A DNA stretch of 38,118 nt, taken from assembly GCA_019115125.1 (NCBI GenBank), contig DXEG01000018.1, positions 1-38,118 on the forward strand, in the 5' to 3' direction. Every line of letters begins with the position of its first letter. Within the stretch, counting starts at the first letter, position 1. This document shows positions 8,143 through 16,772 of the stretch, piece by piece. The notes beneath the pieces were generated by a model, which was not told the DNA's origin, did not search any database, and worked only from the letters and a program-made list of their open reading frames with translations. Position numbers and translations under genes: made by a program. Origin of the DNA: Candidatus Blautia faecipullorum. GTDB lineage: Bacteria > Bacillota > Clostridia > Lachnospirales > Lachnospiraceae.

Positions 8143-9186
8143 TTACAGAACCTCATGAAGCACAGACAGACCATACTCCGCCAGGCTGTGGTCTTCCTCT
8201 CCGGTGCCGCCGCTGATGCCGAGGCCGCCGATGATGGTATCTCCCACCTTCAAAGGTACGCCTCCGGCAAAGATCACGATTTTGCCGCCGTCCATTTTGT
8301 CTACGCCGTAGAAGGTGCCTCCCGGCTGGGCCAGGGCGCTTAATTCCTTTGTAGACATTTTGACGGCCACGGAGGTATAGGCTTTTTTGGTAGCCACATC
8401 GAAGCTCACCAGAAAGGCGCCGTCCATCACATGAACCGCTACAGGATTCCCGTCCGGCCCGCACACCGCGATCACGGCATTCTTGCCTCTGCGCCTTGCC
8501 TCCTCCTCAATTTTGCCGATGAGCTTCTTCGCGCTGTCCAGGGTAATCCTTCCCTGGATCCCCATACGTCTCAGAACCTCCTGAACAACGGCCTCGTCTG
8601 CGGCTCCATTCAGATTCTTCTCCATGCTTCCTGCCTCTTTTCCACCGGATACAGCGGTTTTTTCCGGCTTTTCCACATTTTTCGCTGCCTGGGCGTCCGT
8701 ATATCTCGCCAGTACATAGAGATAATCCGCCAGACGGTTCATGTATTTTTTTGTACCGTTATCCGAGCCGAACTTCACGCTGACAGCGGCCAGCGCGCGC
8801 TCCGCCCGGCGCGCCACCGTGCGGGCGATATCCATCTCCGCCGACAGGCGGCACTGGCCCGGAAGGATAAATTTTTTCGGTCTCTGAAAAAGAGCTTCCA
8901 TACGGTCGATCTCACTCTCCAGAGCATCTATTTTATCGTCGGATGTCTTATACTCTCTGTTGTAAGGATCCGCCACGCCTGCCATCACAGTGATCAGGGT
9001 TCCCTGGATATTCTCCAGCATACGGACAGTATCCGCATCTTCCAGCATGGATTTTACAAGTCCCAGATGGCTTGTCAGCTCATCAATGGTTCCCACAAGC
9101 TGTATACGGTCGTCCGACTTGGAGACATTTTTTGTATGGATAAGGCTTGTTGTTCCTTTATCACCGTTTTTTGTGTAAATGTTCAT
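8143..9186 (-). CDS. pduO: PduO-type cob(I)alamin adenosyltransferase fused to a GlcG/HbpS domain
   Basis: Residues 1 to about 170 are a PduO-type ATP:cob(I)alamin adenosyltransferase (YTKNGDKGTTSLIHTKNVSK, DDRIQLVGTIDELTSHLG, LPGQCRLSAEMDIARTVARRAER), which makes the adenosylcobalamin needed by PduCDE. After a Lys/Glu-rich linker, residues 200-347 form a GlcG/HbpS-like domain (ITLDSAKKLIGKIEEEARRR, GGVPLKVGDTIIGGLGISGG) that binds haem or cobalamin in relatives. This two-domain layout matches Salmonella PduO (336 residues). It is the last gene of the operon, 14 bases after pduH. Confidence 0.93.
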   Translation of the reverse strand: MNIYTKNGDKGTTSLIHTKNVSKSDDRIQLVGTIDELTSHLGLVKSMLEDADTVRMLENIQGTLITVMAGVADPYNREYKTSDDKIDALESEIDRMEALFQRPKKFILPGQCRLSAEMDIARTVARRAERALAAVSVKFGSDNGTKKYMNRLADYLYVLARYTDAQAAKNVEKPEKTAVSGGKEAGSMEKNLNGAADEAVVQEVLRRMGIQGRITLDSAKKLIGKIEEEARRRGKNAVIAVCGPDGNPVAVHVMDGAFLVSFDVATKKAYTSVAVKMSTKELSALAQPGGTFYGVDKMDGGKIVIFAGGVPLKVGDTIIGGLGISGGTGEEDHSLAEYGLSVLHEVL

Positions 9187-9200
9187 AATGGCATCTCCTG

Positions 9201-9557
9201 TTATTCGCGGATTTCCTCCTGTCCATAGACAGGCTTAAAAGGCATTTTTTTTACTGCTCTCGCGCTGTTGGAACCCAGGTTCCTGCACTGCCAGAACCGG
9301 GGATGATCCAGCTCAAATACGTTTCTTCCCTCGGGAAGCCGCTCCATCTGCATGGCGATCCGCTGTCCGGTGATCCCGATCCCGGAACCCAGCATGGATT
9401 CCCGTGCCGCTTCATATGCAAGCTGATCCAGACCGCCCTCCCTGGGACGGATCTCGTAGAGAACTCCCTCTTCCTCGATCCCCGCGCAGATCTCTCTCAG
9501 CAGATCTTCGTCCGCCTCCTGGGTATATATAATGATAGTCGGTTTATTTACAACCAT
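9201..9557 (-). CDS. pduH: Diol dehydratase reactivase, small subunit
   Basis: This 118-residue protein is the beta subunit of the reactivating factor that swaps damaged cobalamin out of inactivated diol dehydratase. The motifs IIIYTQEADEDLLREICAGI, EEEGVLYEIRPREGG, SGIGITGQRIAMQMERLP and the tail QCRNLGSNSARAVKKMPFK match PduH/DdrB, whose fold resembles the dehydratase beta subunit. ATG at 9557 follows GGGAGG by seven bases. It comes directly after pduG and before pduO, the usual order. Confidence 0.92.
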   Translation of the reverse strand: MVVNKPTIIIYTQEADEDLLREICAGIEEEGVLYEIRPREGGLDQLAYEAARESMLGSGIGITGQRIAMQMERLPEGRNVFELDHPRFWQCRNLGSNSARAVKKMPFKPVYGQEEIRE

Positions 9558-9573
9558 TGTCCGTCCTCCCGGT

Positions 9574-11400
9574 TTACCTGTCCCTTCCGGCTTCTGTCAG
9601 ATAGGACATCAAAAGTCCGGTTGCCACAGCGTTTCTCGGTCCCTCTGTACCGCGGATGTTTCCCCGTCCGCAGACGATCCGGTATTCCGCCAGAGCCTCC
9701 GTCAGCATTTCCGGGATCTCAAAGTCCTCGGCCGAGCCGCCCACCAGCACTACGTTCGGTATTTTTCGCAGGTCGTGCCCGGGAGCTACCTGAGCCAAGG
9801 CCCGCAGGGCGTTCCGCACAAACACCTTTTTCTTTGCCTCCCGGCGCACCTCCAGGATCTTTTCCATTGGGATGTCCTCCTCGATCCGGATCATCTCATT
9901 CTTCGCCAGAAGGACTACATGTCCGTAATATCTGGGATCAATGGACTCTTCAAAAAACCGCATAGAACCGTTTTCCAGTCTCATATGGAACAGGCTTTCC
10001 ACCTTCCCCATAGGATATTTCTTGATCTGCTCCGCTTCCCCGCGGCTTTCCAGACCAAGCTCCGTCTGAATCAGCATGGAAACAAGCTCCCCGGCCCCCG
10101 CCTGATGGGTTGTGCGGACGCTTCCGTCCGGCTCCAGCACAGCCGCGTCGGTAGAGCCTCCGCCCATATCAAGGACGGCAAGGGGAAGCCGCGTGCCCGG
10201 CGTTGTCATTGCGCCCAGAGAGGCCATTACTGCCTCCACTCCCGCAACCACCGCTTTCACATGGAGCTCCTGCTCCAGCCGCTCCGCGATCTTCTGCATG
10301 GGAAGATGCTGGGTCCTGACCATGGCGGCGATCCCTACTGCTTTTTCCATGCAGGTCTCTCCCGCGAGAGATCCTGATATCTCCACCGGAGCCAGAGTAT
10401 CCACCGCGAGGATATCTGTAATACGGACTTCATGGTCCTGGGTCTGAGCTACGTCAAGCATACTGGCCTTGATCCGCTCAAACATATTTCCCACATTGGT
10501 GTCCCGCTGTCCGTTGATATCCCTGATCTCTCCGGATTTCTGGAGAACGTCCATAATATCGTCCGCTCCCGCGTCTATACTCACCTGCTCTTCCCGCTCT
10601 CCGTGGAAAAAGATTTCTCCCGCGGGAAGAATGTTTTCCCTGACGTTGCCGTTGGGAGTGCGGATCACCACCGCGCTTCTTTTTCCGATGAGACTTTTCG
10701 CGATGGGCGTCACCATCCTGGTCTCCTCCGCGTTCAGTCCCAGAAGAGTGGCGATCCCGTAGGGATTGCTCAGCATACGGACGCTTGTTCCCGGAAGAGC
10801 CACCTCGATAGCCGCCAGCTTCTCCTCAGGCACCCGGCTGATGTGCCGCACCTCGTCAATAATAGGAATCTCTTTATTGAGACGGTTTTCCACGAGCACA
10901 GCCTCGTCCGCCTGAAGGATCAGCCCCCGGATATCAAGCTCCGGTATGCGCTGATTCAGCCTAGCGGCCGTCTCCTCATAGGAAAACTTACTGGAGGCCA
11001 CAACAATATAAGGCACCCCCGGTTTTCCCTTCCAGATATTTTCCAGAAAAAGAAGATACCCTACCGCCTCGCCCGCTCCCGCAGGTGTGGAGGGATTATG
11101 TCCGATCATGGAGGATTCCGTGATAATGGTTTCGGTGATGGTCTCCATAGCCGTATCCCCGATCACGGGAGCCGCCTCATTCAGACGCACCAGATCAAGG
11201 GCGCTCAGCGGCTGATGGATGCTGTACATGGCGTCCTCCAGCGCCACCCTGATCCCGTGGACATTGGAAAGCGTTCCCTTGGTCCCGGTAGTGACACGGG
11301 AAGCGCCGGACAGAAAACGAAAGGAACCATCTTCGCCCACGCTTCCTACACATACTTCAGTTGTGGAATTTCCGATATCAACTCCAGCAATCAGTTTCAA
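9574..11400 (-). CDS. pduG: Diol dehydratase reactivase, large ATPase subunit
   Basis: At 608 residues this equals PduG/DdrA (about 610). The N-terminus IAGVDIGNSTTEVCVG and the later VLDMGGGSTDAAVLEPDG and VVLVGGSAEDFEIPEM are actin/Hsp70-like ATPase phosphate motifs. ATP hydrolysis powers release of inactive cobalamin from PduCDE together with PduH. The start codon is TTG at 11400, overlapping the pduE stop in a TTGA junction, with AGAGGGG upstream inside pduE. This overlap suggests translational coupling and equal expression with the enzyme it repairs. Confidence 0.95.
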   Translation of the reverse strand: MKLIAGVDIGNSTTEVCVGSVGEDGSFRFLSGASRVTTGTKGTLSNVHGIRVALEDAMYSIHQPLSALDLVRLNEAAPVIGDTAMETITETIITESSMIGHNPSTPAGAGEAVGYLLFLENIWKGKPGVPYIVVASSKFSYEETAARLNQRIPELDIRGLILQADEAVLVENRLNKEIPIIDEVRHISRVPEEKLAAIEVALPGTSVRMLSNPYGIATLLGLNAEETRMVTPIAKSLIGKRSAVVIRTPNGNVRENILPAGEIFFHGEREEQVSIDAGADDIMDVLQKSGEIRDINGQRDTNVGNMFERIKASMLDVAQTQDHEVRITDILAVDTLAPVEISGSLAGETCMEKAVGIAAMVRTQHLPMQKIAERLEQELHVKAVVAGVEAVMASLGAMTTPGTRLPLAVLDMGGGSTDAAVLEPDGSVRTTHQAGAGELVSMLIQTELGLESRGEAEQIKKYPMGKVESLFHMRLENGSMRFFEESIDPRYYGHVVLLAKNEMIRIEEDIPMEKILEVRREAKKKVFVRNALRALAQVAPGHDLRKIPNVVLVGGSAEDFEIPEMLTEALAEYRIVCGRGNIRGTEGPRNAVATGLLMSYLTEAGRDR

Positions 11401-11792
11401 AGAAGAATTCCCCTCTTTTCATAAACTTCCGCCGCTTCCAGCACCAGCTTCGCACAGTGGGGAGCCCTGTATTTCTCCAGAAGCTCCTGAGCCATAAGTA
11501 CCAGCTCTTTTTTTGTGGAGCGGTTTGGACGCAGCTTGTTGTACATATTCAGAATCACGTCGTCAGGCACATTGGAAAGCTCCGCGGCGCGCTCAAAGTT
11601 CGCCTCCATCTGAGGATTATCCGCTTCCTTTGCCACCTGCCCCTGACGTCTCAGCATTTCCGGGGATATTTTGATATCCTCGGCAGTTACATTTCCTCTT
11701 TTTACTTCCTCGAGAGTAATCTGGGAAAGCTTCTTCCCGGTCTTGGAAGTAATGGTGTCCGCTTCATTTTTTCCTAAAGGATAGTTGCTCAT
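11397..11792 (-). CDS. pduE: Diol/glycerol dehydratase, small subunit
   Basis: This 131-residue gamma subunit belongs to the adenosylcobalamin-dependent propanediol dehydratase. It contains YPLGKNEADTITSKTGKKL, ITLEEVKRGNVTAEDIKISP, LRRQGQVAKEADNPQMEANF and LRPNRSTKKELVLMAQELL, typical of PduE. The ATG at 11792 is chosen over an in-frame start five codons upstream because GGGAGGG precedes it by six bases. It then overlaps the pduD stop as ATGA. It overlaps pduG at the other end, so C-D-E-G-H are tightly linked. Confidence 0.94.
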   Translation of the reverse strand: MSNYPLGKNEADTITSKTGKKLSQITLEEVKRGNVTAEDIKISPEMLRRQGQVAKEADNPQMEANFERAAELSNVPDDVILNMYNKLRPNRSTKKELVLMAQELLEKYRAPHCAKLVLEAAEVYEKRGILL

Positions 11793-12475
11793 TTTACGCC
11801 CTCCCATTCGATCATGCCCTTTTCCGGGTCAAGCTGTTCTGTCTCCATAATGTGCATCAGAGCTGCTTTTACCTGGAATTTCGCACGCACCATGGGATCG
11901 TTGGTACTCTCTATGGGCGTTACCTTTTCCCCCTTGGCGTATTTCGCGGCGTTCCTGCCGATCCTCCGGTACGTTTCCAGAGTCATCAGAGGCGCCTGGG
12001 GGAACAGTTCCAGATTGGAAAGCGGGTACAGATCCTTCTGGTGAATGACCGTAGTACCCTTGGACTGAATACCGATCCCGAAGCCGGAGCCGGACAGCTT
12101 CGCCGCCTGGAGCGCCATAAATCCCACGTCAGAGGTATCCAGCACCTTCACCACACGGGAAACCATACCCTCCTCCTCAATACCGGCTTTTACATTGCGC
12201 AGTACTTCGTCAAGGGGAAGACCTCCCAGCGTTTTCTTGATCTCTTCCTGAAAGGCCGCTCCCACTCCGATCACAACTTCCTTGGGATCCGTGCCCTGGG
12301 CCGCTCTCACCGCGCCTTCGTAGGAATGTTTCGGACGTATTCTTGTCCTTCCCGCGAGACTGGAAGACGCCGGGGGCTGAACCTTTGCATCTGTCTGCGG
12401 ACGCGCGCCATTTTTGTGCAGCTGCTCCACAACCGCCTGTGTAATGGCCCGTATCAGTTGTTCATTCACTTCCAT
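11789..12475 (-). CDS. pduD: Diol/glycerol dehydratase, medium subunit
   Basis: This is the 228-residue beta subunit of B12-dependent diol dehydratase (family about 224). The core IGVGAAFQEEIKKTLGGLPL, KVLDTSDVGFMALQAAKLSG and SGFGIGIQSKGTTVIHQKDL contributes to the cobalamin site. The first 19 residues (MEVNEQLIRAITQAVVEQL) form an amphipathic helix followed by a polar linker. In Salmonella the equivalent PduD peptide directs the whole dehydratase into the microcompartment. ATG at 12475 follows pduC by ten bases. Confidence 0.95.
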   Translation of the reverse strand: MEVNEQLIRAITQAVVEQLHKNGARPQTDAKVQPPASSSLAGRTRIRPKHSYEGAVRAAQGTDPKEVVIGVGAAFQEEIKKTLGGLPLDEVLRNVKAGIEEEGMVSRVVKVLDTSDVGFMALQAAKLSGSGFGIGIQSKGTTVIHQKDLYPLSNLELFPQAPLMTLETYRRIGRNAAKYAKGEKVTPIESTNDPMVRAKFQVKAALMHIMETEQLDPEKGMIEWEGVK

Positions 12476-12485
12476 GGCGCACCTC

Positions 12486-14150
12486 CTAAAATTCGTTTGT
12501 ATCTATTCTGTGAGGAATCGCCTTGATCTCCTCCCAGCGCTCGCCGGAAACACGGTATCCCGTCCCCGGCCCCATATAATCATTTGGCGTATTGACGCCG
12601 GACATTACCTGGAAATGGTCGTCCAGAATAGCCGCCGTCTGCATATAATCTCCGATCACCCTCTGCTTCAGCATGTTCAGGATATTTTCCGCCAGCTCCG
12701 TAAAACCGCTGTCCGCCAGGGCCCTTACCACGTCGATCCCTGTAATGCCCCGCTTCATCATCTCGTCCGCGGCCATCAGGTCGGAAGCCGCGTCGCGGTT
12801 CAGAGTATCCTTGCTGCCGTGCGCATAGACCACAGCCTCTACCTGCTCGTCTGTAACCCTGGTAAGCCCGAGATACCGGAAAACAGCCTGGACTGCCTTT
12901 GCCGCAGTCCGGCGCACCCGGATCACATCCTCCTCCGTCACAGGCCTCAGGCCGCCGTCCACCTGCATATCTCTCTGCATGACATTGTAGTCGTCAAAGT
13001 CCTCGGCGTCGAAATTAGAGCCCGCAAACATATTGTCATAGTTCGGCTCCGCCGCATAGCCGGAGAAGATGAAATCGGTTCCCGGCATGAACTGCAGCAT
13101 GGTTCTCGCTGTTCTTCTCATATCAGAATTAGAGAAGCTCTGGTCGTTGGAGGAAGCACATTCCAGTCCAAGAAGAGCCGCTACCAGGTTCTCGCCCATA
13201 ACCTCGCGGATCCCTGACGGCACTCCCGCCGCCACGCCGATACAGCTTACGGAGCCGTTCTGGATTCCCTGGCTTCCGGCGCCCTTCGTCACATAGAGAC
13301 AGCGGCACTCCAGATAAAGCATAGATTTTTTCTCACTGCTTCCCATAAGGGCCTCCGAGCCTGCGCCGGAGCTGAAGCGCACCTTCAGTCCTCTGGACGC
13401 GTAGGCGGAATTCAGGAAGGCTTTGGAATAGGGAGTGTCGTCTCCGTCAATAAATACCTTCTCTGTGCCGTAAACGGAAAGCGTCTCCGCATAGGTAGTC
13501 AGGCCGCGGATACCAAGCTCCAGCTCTGTGGCCTCCTCGGCCGAGCACTGGGTCAGAACACCGGGACGGCCTGCCTGGGCTCCGATCAGAAGAGCCATGG
13601 AGCTGAACGGAGCGTAGCGCGCCACGCCCATGGTAGTCTCCTCCTCGCTGAAACCTCTCAGAGCTCCCTCCGCGGCGTCCGCGGCAATCTGTACCGGGTC
13701 ATCCTTCAGGTTCGTAATATGCGCCTGATTGCCTGGAACCTTTCTCGCCCGCATCTTCTGCATACCCATCATCATTTCCACTACGTTGAGGTGATTGATC
13801 ACCTCGGCCATCTTAGCGGGAGTGATGCCGGATATCAGCTCCAGGATCTCCCTGCGGGAAATGTGGATATCCACGATCCTCCTGGCGATTTCCAGGGAGG
13901 ACACCGCCATGGAAGCCTCGGCCCGGTCAATGCGGATGGCATAATCCGCGATAAACTGATCCAGAAAATCAAAGTCCTCTCTTTTCTTCCCGTCCAGCTC
14001 CACAATCACGCCGTTTTCTATTTTTATGGAAGGTTTTGGATCATAGGGGCTTTTCATTGCCACAAGTCCCATCTCCGGCCATTCGTCAATGTAGCCGTCC
14101 AGATTCACCGGCCGCTGATCCAGCACCTCAATTCTTTTCGATCTTTTCAT
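12486..14150 (-). CDS. pduC: Adenosylcobalamin-dependent diol dehydratase, large catalytic subunit
   Basis: At 554 residues this has the exact length of PduC. It carries the family start RSKRIEVLDQRPVNLDGY, the active-site segment KMRARKVPGNQAHITNLKDD, TYAETLSVYGTEKVFIDGDD, YLECRCLYVTKGAGSQGIQN and FSGYAAEPNYDNMFAGSNFD. The TIM-barrel subunit removes water from 1,2-propanediol to give propionaldehyde by a radical mechanism; glycerol is an alternative substrate, and sequence alone does not separate the two. No glycyl radical dehydratase is present in the window. AGAAGG precedes the ATG at 14150. Confidence 0.97.
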   Translation of the reverse strand: MKRSKRIEVLDQRPVNLDGYIDEWPEMGLVAMKSPYDPKPSIKIENGVIVELDGKKREDFDFLDQFIADYAIRIDRAEASMAVSSLEIARRIVDIHISRREILELISGITPAKMAEVINHLNVVEMMMGMQKMRARKVPGNQAHITNLKDDPVQIAADAAEGALRGFSEEETTMGVARYAPFSSMALLIGAQAGRPGVLTQCSAEEATELELGIRGLTTYAETLSVYGTEKVFIDGDDTPYSKAFLNSAYASRGLKVRFSSGAGSEALMGSSEKKSMLYLECRCLYVTKGAGSQGIQNGSVSCIGVAAGVPSGIREVMGENLVAALLGLECASSNDQSFSNSDMRRTARTMLQFMPGTDFIFSGYAAEPNYDNMFAGSNFDAEDFDDYNVMQRDMQVDGGLRPVTEEDVIRVRRTAAKAVQAVFRYLGLTRVTDEQVEAVVYAHGSKDTLNRDAASDLMAADEMMKRGITGIDVVRALADSGFTELAENILNMLKQRVIGDYMQTAAILDDHFQVMSGVNTPNDYMGPGTGYRVSGERWEEIKAIPHRIDTNEF

Positions 14151-14191
14151 AATCTTTACCTTCTCAGAAAAGTCTTTTCCGGGTATTCACC

Positions 14192-15343
14192 TCAGAAGGA
14201 CCATAATTTTGTATAGATCTTGATAATATCCTCTTTGGTCGGTACCCTTGGATTGGTGGCTGTGCAGGCATCCGCCAGCGCCGCCTCCGCCATTTTGTCC
14301 AGAGCCGCGAAATACGCGTCCGGGGTGATCGTTCCGATTTCCTGGATCGTCAGCGGAATGTTCATTTCCTTCTGCATAAACTGGATCCAGTTTACAAGAG
14401 ACCGGACGCTCATCACCTTATTGTAATTGCTCAGGCCCAGAATATGGGCGATATTTGCATATCTTTTCACTGCCGGAAGATATTCCTTCTGGCTTCTGCT
14501 GTGTTTATTGATATTCGCGTTGTATTCTACAATGTGGGGAAGAAGCATGGCGTTCGCCCTTCCATGGGGAATATGGAACATCGCCCCCAATTGATGGGCC
14601 ATGCTGTGCGTGATCCCCAGGCCCGCTGTATTGAAGGAAAGTCCCGCAAGGCAGGATGCCACATGCATCTTCTGGCGGGCATGCATATCGCTGCCGTCCA
14701 GATATGCTCTCAAAAGGAATACTCCGCAGATTTCAATGGATTTTTCCGCCAGCGCGGAAGAAAATTCATTATGGTCAATACTTACATAGGATTCCAGAGC
14801 GTGGGTAAACACATCCATTCCCGTATCCGCCGTAATGGCGGGAGGAACGCTTTTTACCAGCTCCGCGTCAAGAATCGCTTCGTCCGCAGTAAGACTGTCT
14901 GAGACAAGGGGATATTTCACCTTCGCTTCTGTATCGTTCACCACCGCGAAGGAGGTCACCTCGGAGCCCGTGCCGCTTGTGGTAGGGATCGCGATGAGAC
15001 CCACGTCCGCGTAATGGTTGATCTTCAGCGCAAACTCGCGGATCGCCTTGGAAGAATCAATAGCTGAGCCTCCGCCCACCGCCACGATCACCTCCGGCTG
15101 ATAGCTTAAAAACTTTTTTACTCCGTCCGCGATTTTATCTACAGGCGCGTCCGGAACTACATTGTGGAATATATCATATTCCTTCCTGCCCTTCTCAAGA
15201 GGCGCCGTTATCAAGTCGATCATCCTGCTCTGTACGACAAAGGGATCCGTAATGATCAGAACCCTGTTATAGGGAATTTCTGCCAGACGCTCCAGCGCGT
15301 TGTCGCCAAAATGAATGACTGTTTTCATTTCAAAGGTCTTCAT
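14192..15343 (-). CDS. pduQ: Iron-containing alcohol dehydrogenase (PduQ / lactaldehyde reductase type)
   Basis: This 383-residue group III dehydrogenase has the NAD-site motif VAVGGGSAIDSSKAIREFAL and the four metal ligands in TGMDVFTHALESY (Asp, His) and ITHSMAHQLGAMFHIPHGRA (two His). In this setting it reduces propionaldehyde to 1-propanol (PduQ) or L-lactaldehyde to 1,2-propanediol (FucO, 382 residues); the length fits FucO well. The ATG at 15343 follows AAGGAG by nine bases; the frame is open 37 codons further up but lacks homology. It sits between the DeoR gene and pduC. I see no targeting peptide. Confidence 0.88.
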   Translation of the reverse strand: MKTFEMKTVIHFGDNALERLAEIPYNRVLIITDPFVVQSRMIDLITAPLEKGRKEYDIFHNVVPDAPVDKIADGVKKFLSYQPEVIVAVGGGSAIDSSKAIREFALKINHYADVGLIAIPTTSGTGSEVTSFAVVNDTEAKVKYPLVSDSLTADEAILDAELVKSVPPAITADTGMDVFTHALESYVSIDHNEFSSALAEKSIEICGVFLLRAYLDGSDMHARQKMHVASCLAGLSFNTAGLGITHSMAHQLGAMFHIPHGRANAMLLPHIVEYNANINKHSRSQKEYLPAVKRYANIAHILGLSNYNKVMSVRSLVNWIQFMQKEMNIPLTIQEIGTITPDAYFAALDKMAEAALADACTATNPRVPTKEDIIKIYTKLWSF

Positions 15344-15365
15344 ATATGATGCTCCTTTTCTGTAG

Positions 15366-16133
15366 TTATCCTTCCGGATACCGGCACTCGATCCCTTCGT
15401 CAGTAAACCGGGCCAGCCATTTCTCCGGCGGTTTTCTGTCTGTGATAACCACATTCACATCCCGCAGTTTTCCTGCTACGAAAAAAGCGGTCTGATCAAA
15501 TTTTGAACTGTCTACAACCAGAATCTTTCTCCGTCCGGAAGAAAGCATTGCCTTCTTTGTGGACCCAAACGCTTCCTGCGACTCCATGATCCCCCATTCC
15601 GGATCAAGAGCCTTGCAGGAGACAAAGACTTTGTCCACAAAATAGGAGCGTATGGCATCTTCTGTCCTGGAACCGAGAAAGGCAAGATAGCCTTCCTTCA
15701 TCACTCCGCCTGTGGAAATAATATTCCAGCCGGATACATCAGACAGCTCGATAAGGATCTCCATGGAGTTGGTGATCACGGTCAGCCTTTCCTTATCCTT
15801 CAGCGCCTTGGCGATAAATACTGCCGTGGTGCTGGCGTCCAGAAAAATATGCTCTCCGTCCTGCACCATGGACGCCGCAATCTCCGCCATCTTCTGTTTT
15901 CCGGCCACATTCTGGTTTTTACGGATATTGAAGGGCAGATCAATGCTTACATTCTCGTTGATGACAGCGCCGCCGTAGCTTTTTGTGGCAAGCCCCTCTT
16001 TTTCCAGCTTGTCCAGATCCCGGCGGATGGTTTCTTCAGAAACGTCGTAGAGCTGACTCAGCTCGCTGACCACCACCCGCTTTTCTGTCTGCAGCTTCTC
16101 AAGGATCAGATTCCGTCTCTCCAATGCCAGCAT
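15366..16133 (-). CDS. DeoR-family transcriptional regulator, likely of the fucose microcompartment operon
   Basis: The 255-residue protein begins with a DeoR helix-turn-helix (ERRNLILEKLQTEKRVVVSE, then SEETIRRDLDKLEKEGLATK). It continues with the sugar-phosphate-sensing DeoRC domain (IFLDASTTAVFIAKALKD, ERLTVITNSMEILIEL, ILVVDSSKFDQTAFFVAGKL). Such proteins are usually repressors released by a phosphorylated sugar; fuculose-1-phosphate is a natural guess here. It lies inside the operon, between pduT and the Fe-type dehydrogenase, so it may control its own synthesis through the GTTGTTTT repeats upstream of fucA. GGGGGC precedes its ATG. Confidence 0.9.
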   Translation of the reverse strand: MLALERRNLILEKLQTEKRVVVSELSQLYDVSEETIRRDLDKLEKEGLATKSYGGAVINENVSIDLPFNIRKNQNVAGKQKMAEIAASMVQDGEHIFLDASTTAVFIAKALKDKERLTVITNSMEILIELSDVSGWNIISTGGVMKEGYLAFLGSRTEDAIRSYFVDKVFVSCKALDPEWGIMESQEAFGSTKKAMLSSGRRKILVVDSSKFDQTAFFVAGKLRDVNVVITDRKPPEKWLARFTDEGIECRYPEG

Positions 16134-16207
16134 GTTTTTCGCCCCCTTGCTGAAAACTTATGATAATACCGGGATCCTGTAATCCCGCAATGCCTTCGGG
16201 CGTCCTT

Positions 16208-16756
16208 TTACAGAATTGTGTCGATCATTCTTCTGTCCGGATGAGCGATCACGGATGAATCAAGGTACATTCCCTTTTCCGCCACAAGCTCTTTTGCCCG
16301 CTCAATGGAAGCCTCTACCGCCGAAACCTCTCCGGTGATCAGCATGTATGACTTACCGCACATACCTTTTGCAATACGAAGCTCGATCACATCCACAATC
16401 GCCGTCTTCGCCGCCTGATCGGCCGCCTCTATGATGGATGCCGCGTCATATGTCTCCAGAATTCCCAGAGCGCTGATCTCCTCCACCTGGGTAGTGCCGT
16501 ACATGGCGGGGAAGAGAGACTCGTGGGGATTACCCAGCACAAAGCTGTCAATGCATTTATCTTCATAGGCAGTAACTGCCGCGTCCACAGCCGCCTTCAC
16601 CGCGCTCAGGTCACCGGTGACAATTGCAATATATTTTCCCGGACATACGGTCTGCGCCTCGACGATCTCTACTTCAGAGGTCTTTACCATGGCATCCGCT
16701 GCTGTGATGCCTGTGGCAGTCGTTTTAAATTCAATCATTCCGATTGCTTTACTCAT
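16208..16756 (-). CDS. pduT: Microcompartment shell trimer with Fe-S pore, PduT
   Basis: This 182-residue protein has two tandem BMC domains (KAIGMIEFKTTATGITAADA and ALGILETYDAASIIEAADQA), as in PduT (184 residues). From the ATG at 16756 the residue at position 38 is cysteine in VCPGKY. The same Cys38 of Salmonella PduT holds a [4Fe-4S] cluster at the three-fold axis of the trimer. It is therefore likely an electron conduit across the shell and partner of PduS, whose gene stops 16 bases upstream. It is the only trimer-type shell gene in the window; no PduB is seen. Confidence 0.93.
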   Translation of the reverse strand: MSKAIGMIEFKTTATGITAADAMVKTSEVEIVEAQTVCPGKYIAIVTGDLSAVKAAVDAAVTAYEDKCIDSFVLGNPHESLFPAMYGTTQVEEISALGILETYDAASIIEAADQAAKTAIVDVIELRIAKGMCGKSYMLITGEVSAVEASIERAKELVAEKGMYLDSSVIAHPDRRMIDTIL

Positions 16757-16772
16757 GTTCTGCACGTCCTTT

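Noticed and set aside
10432..11424. Long plus-strand open frame opposite pduG
   Set aside because: It lies wholly opposite the conserved reactivase gene, without a ribosome binding site or family motifs.
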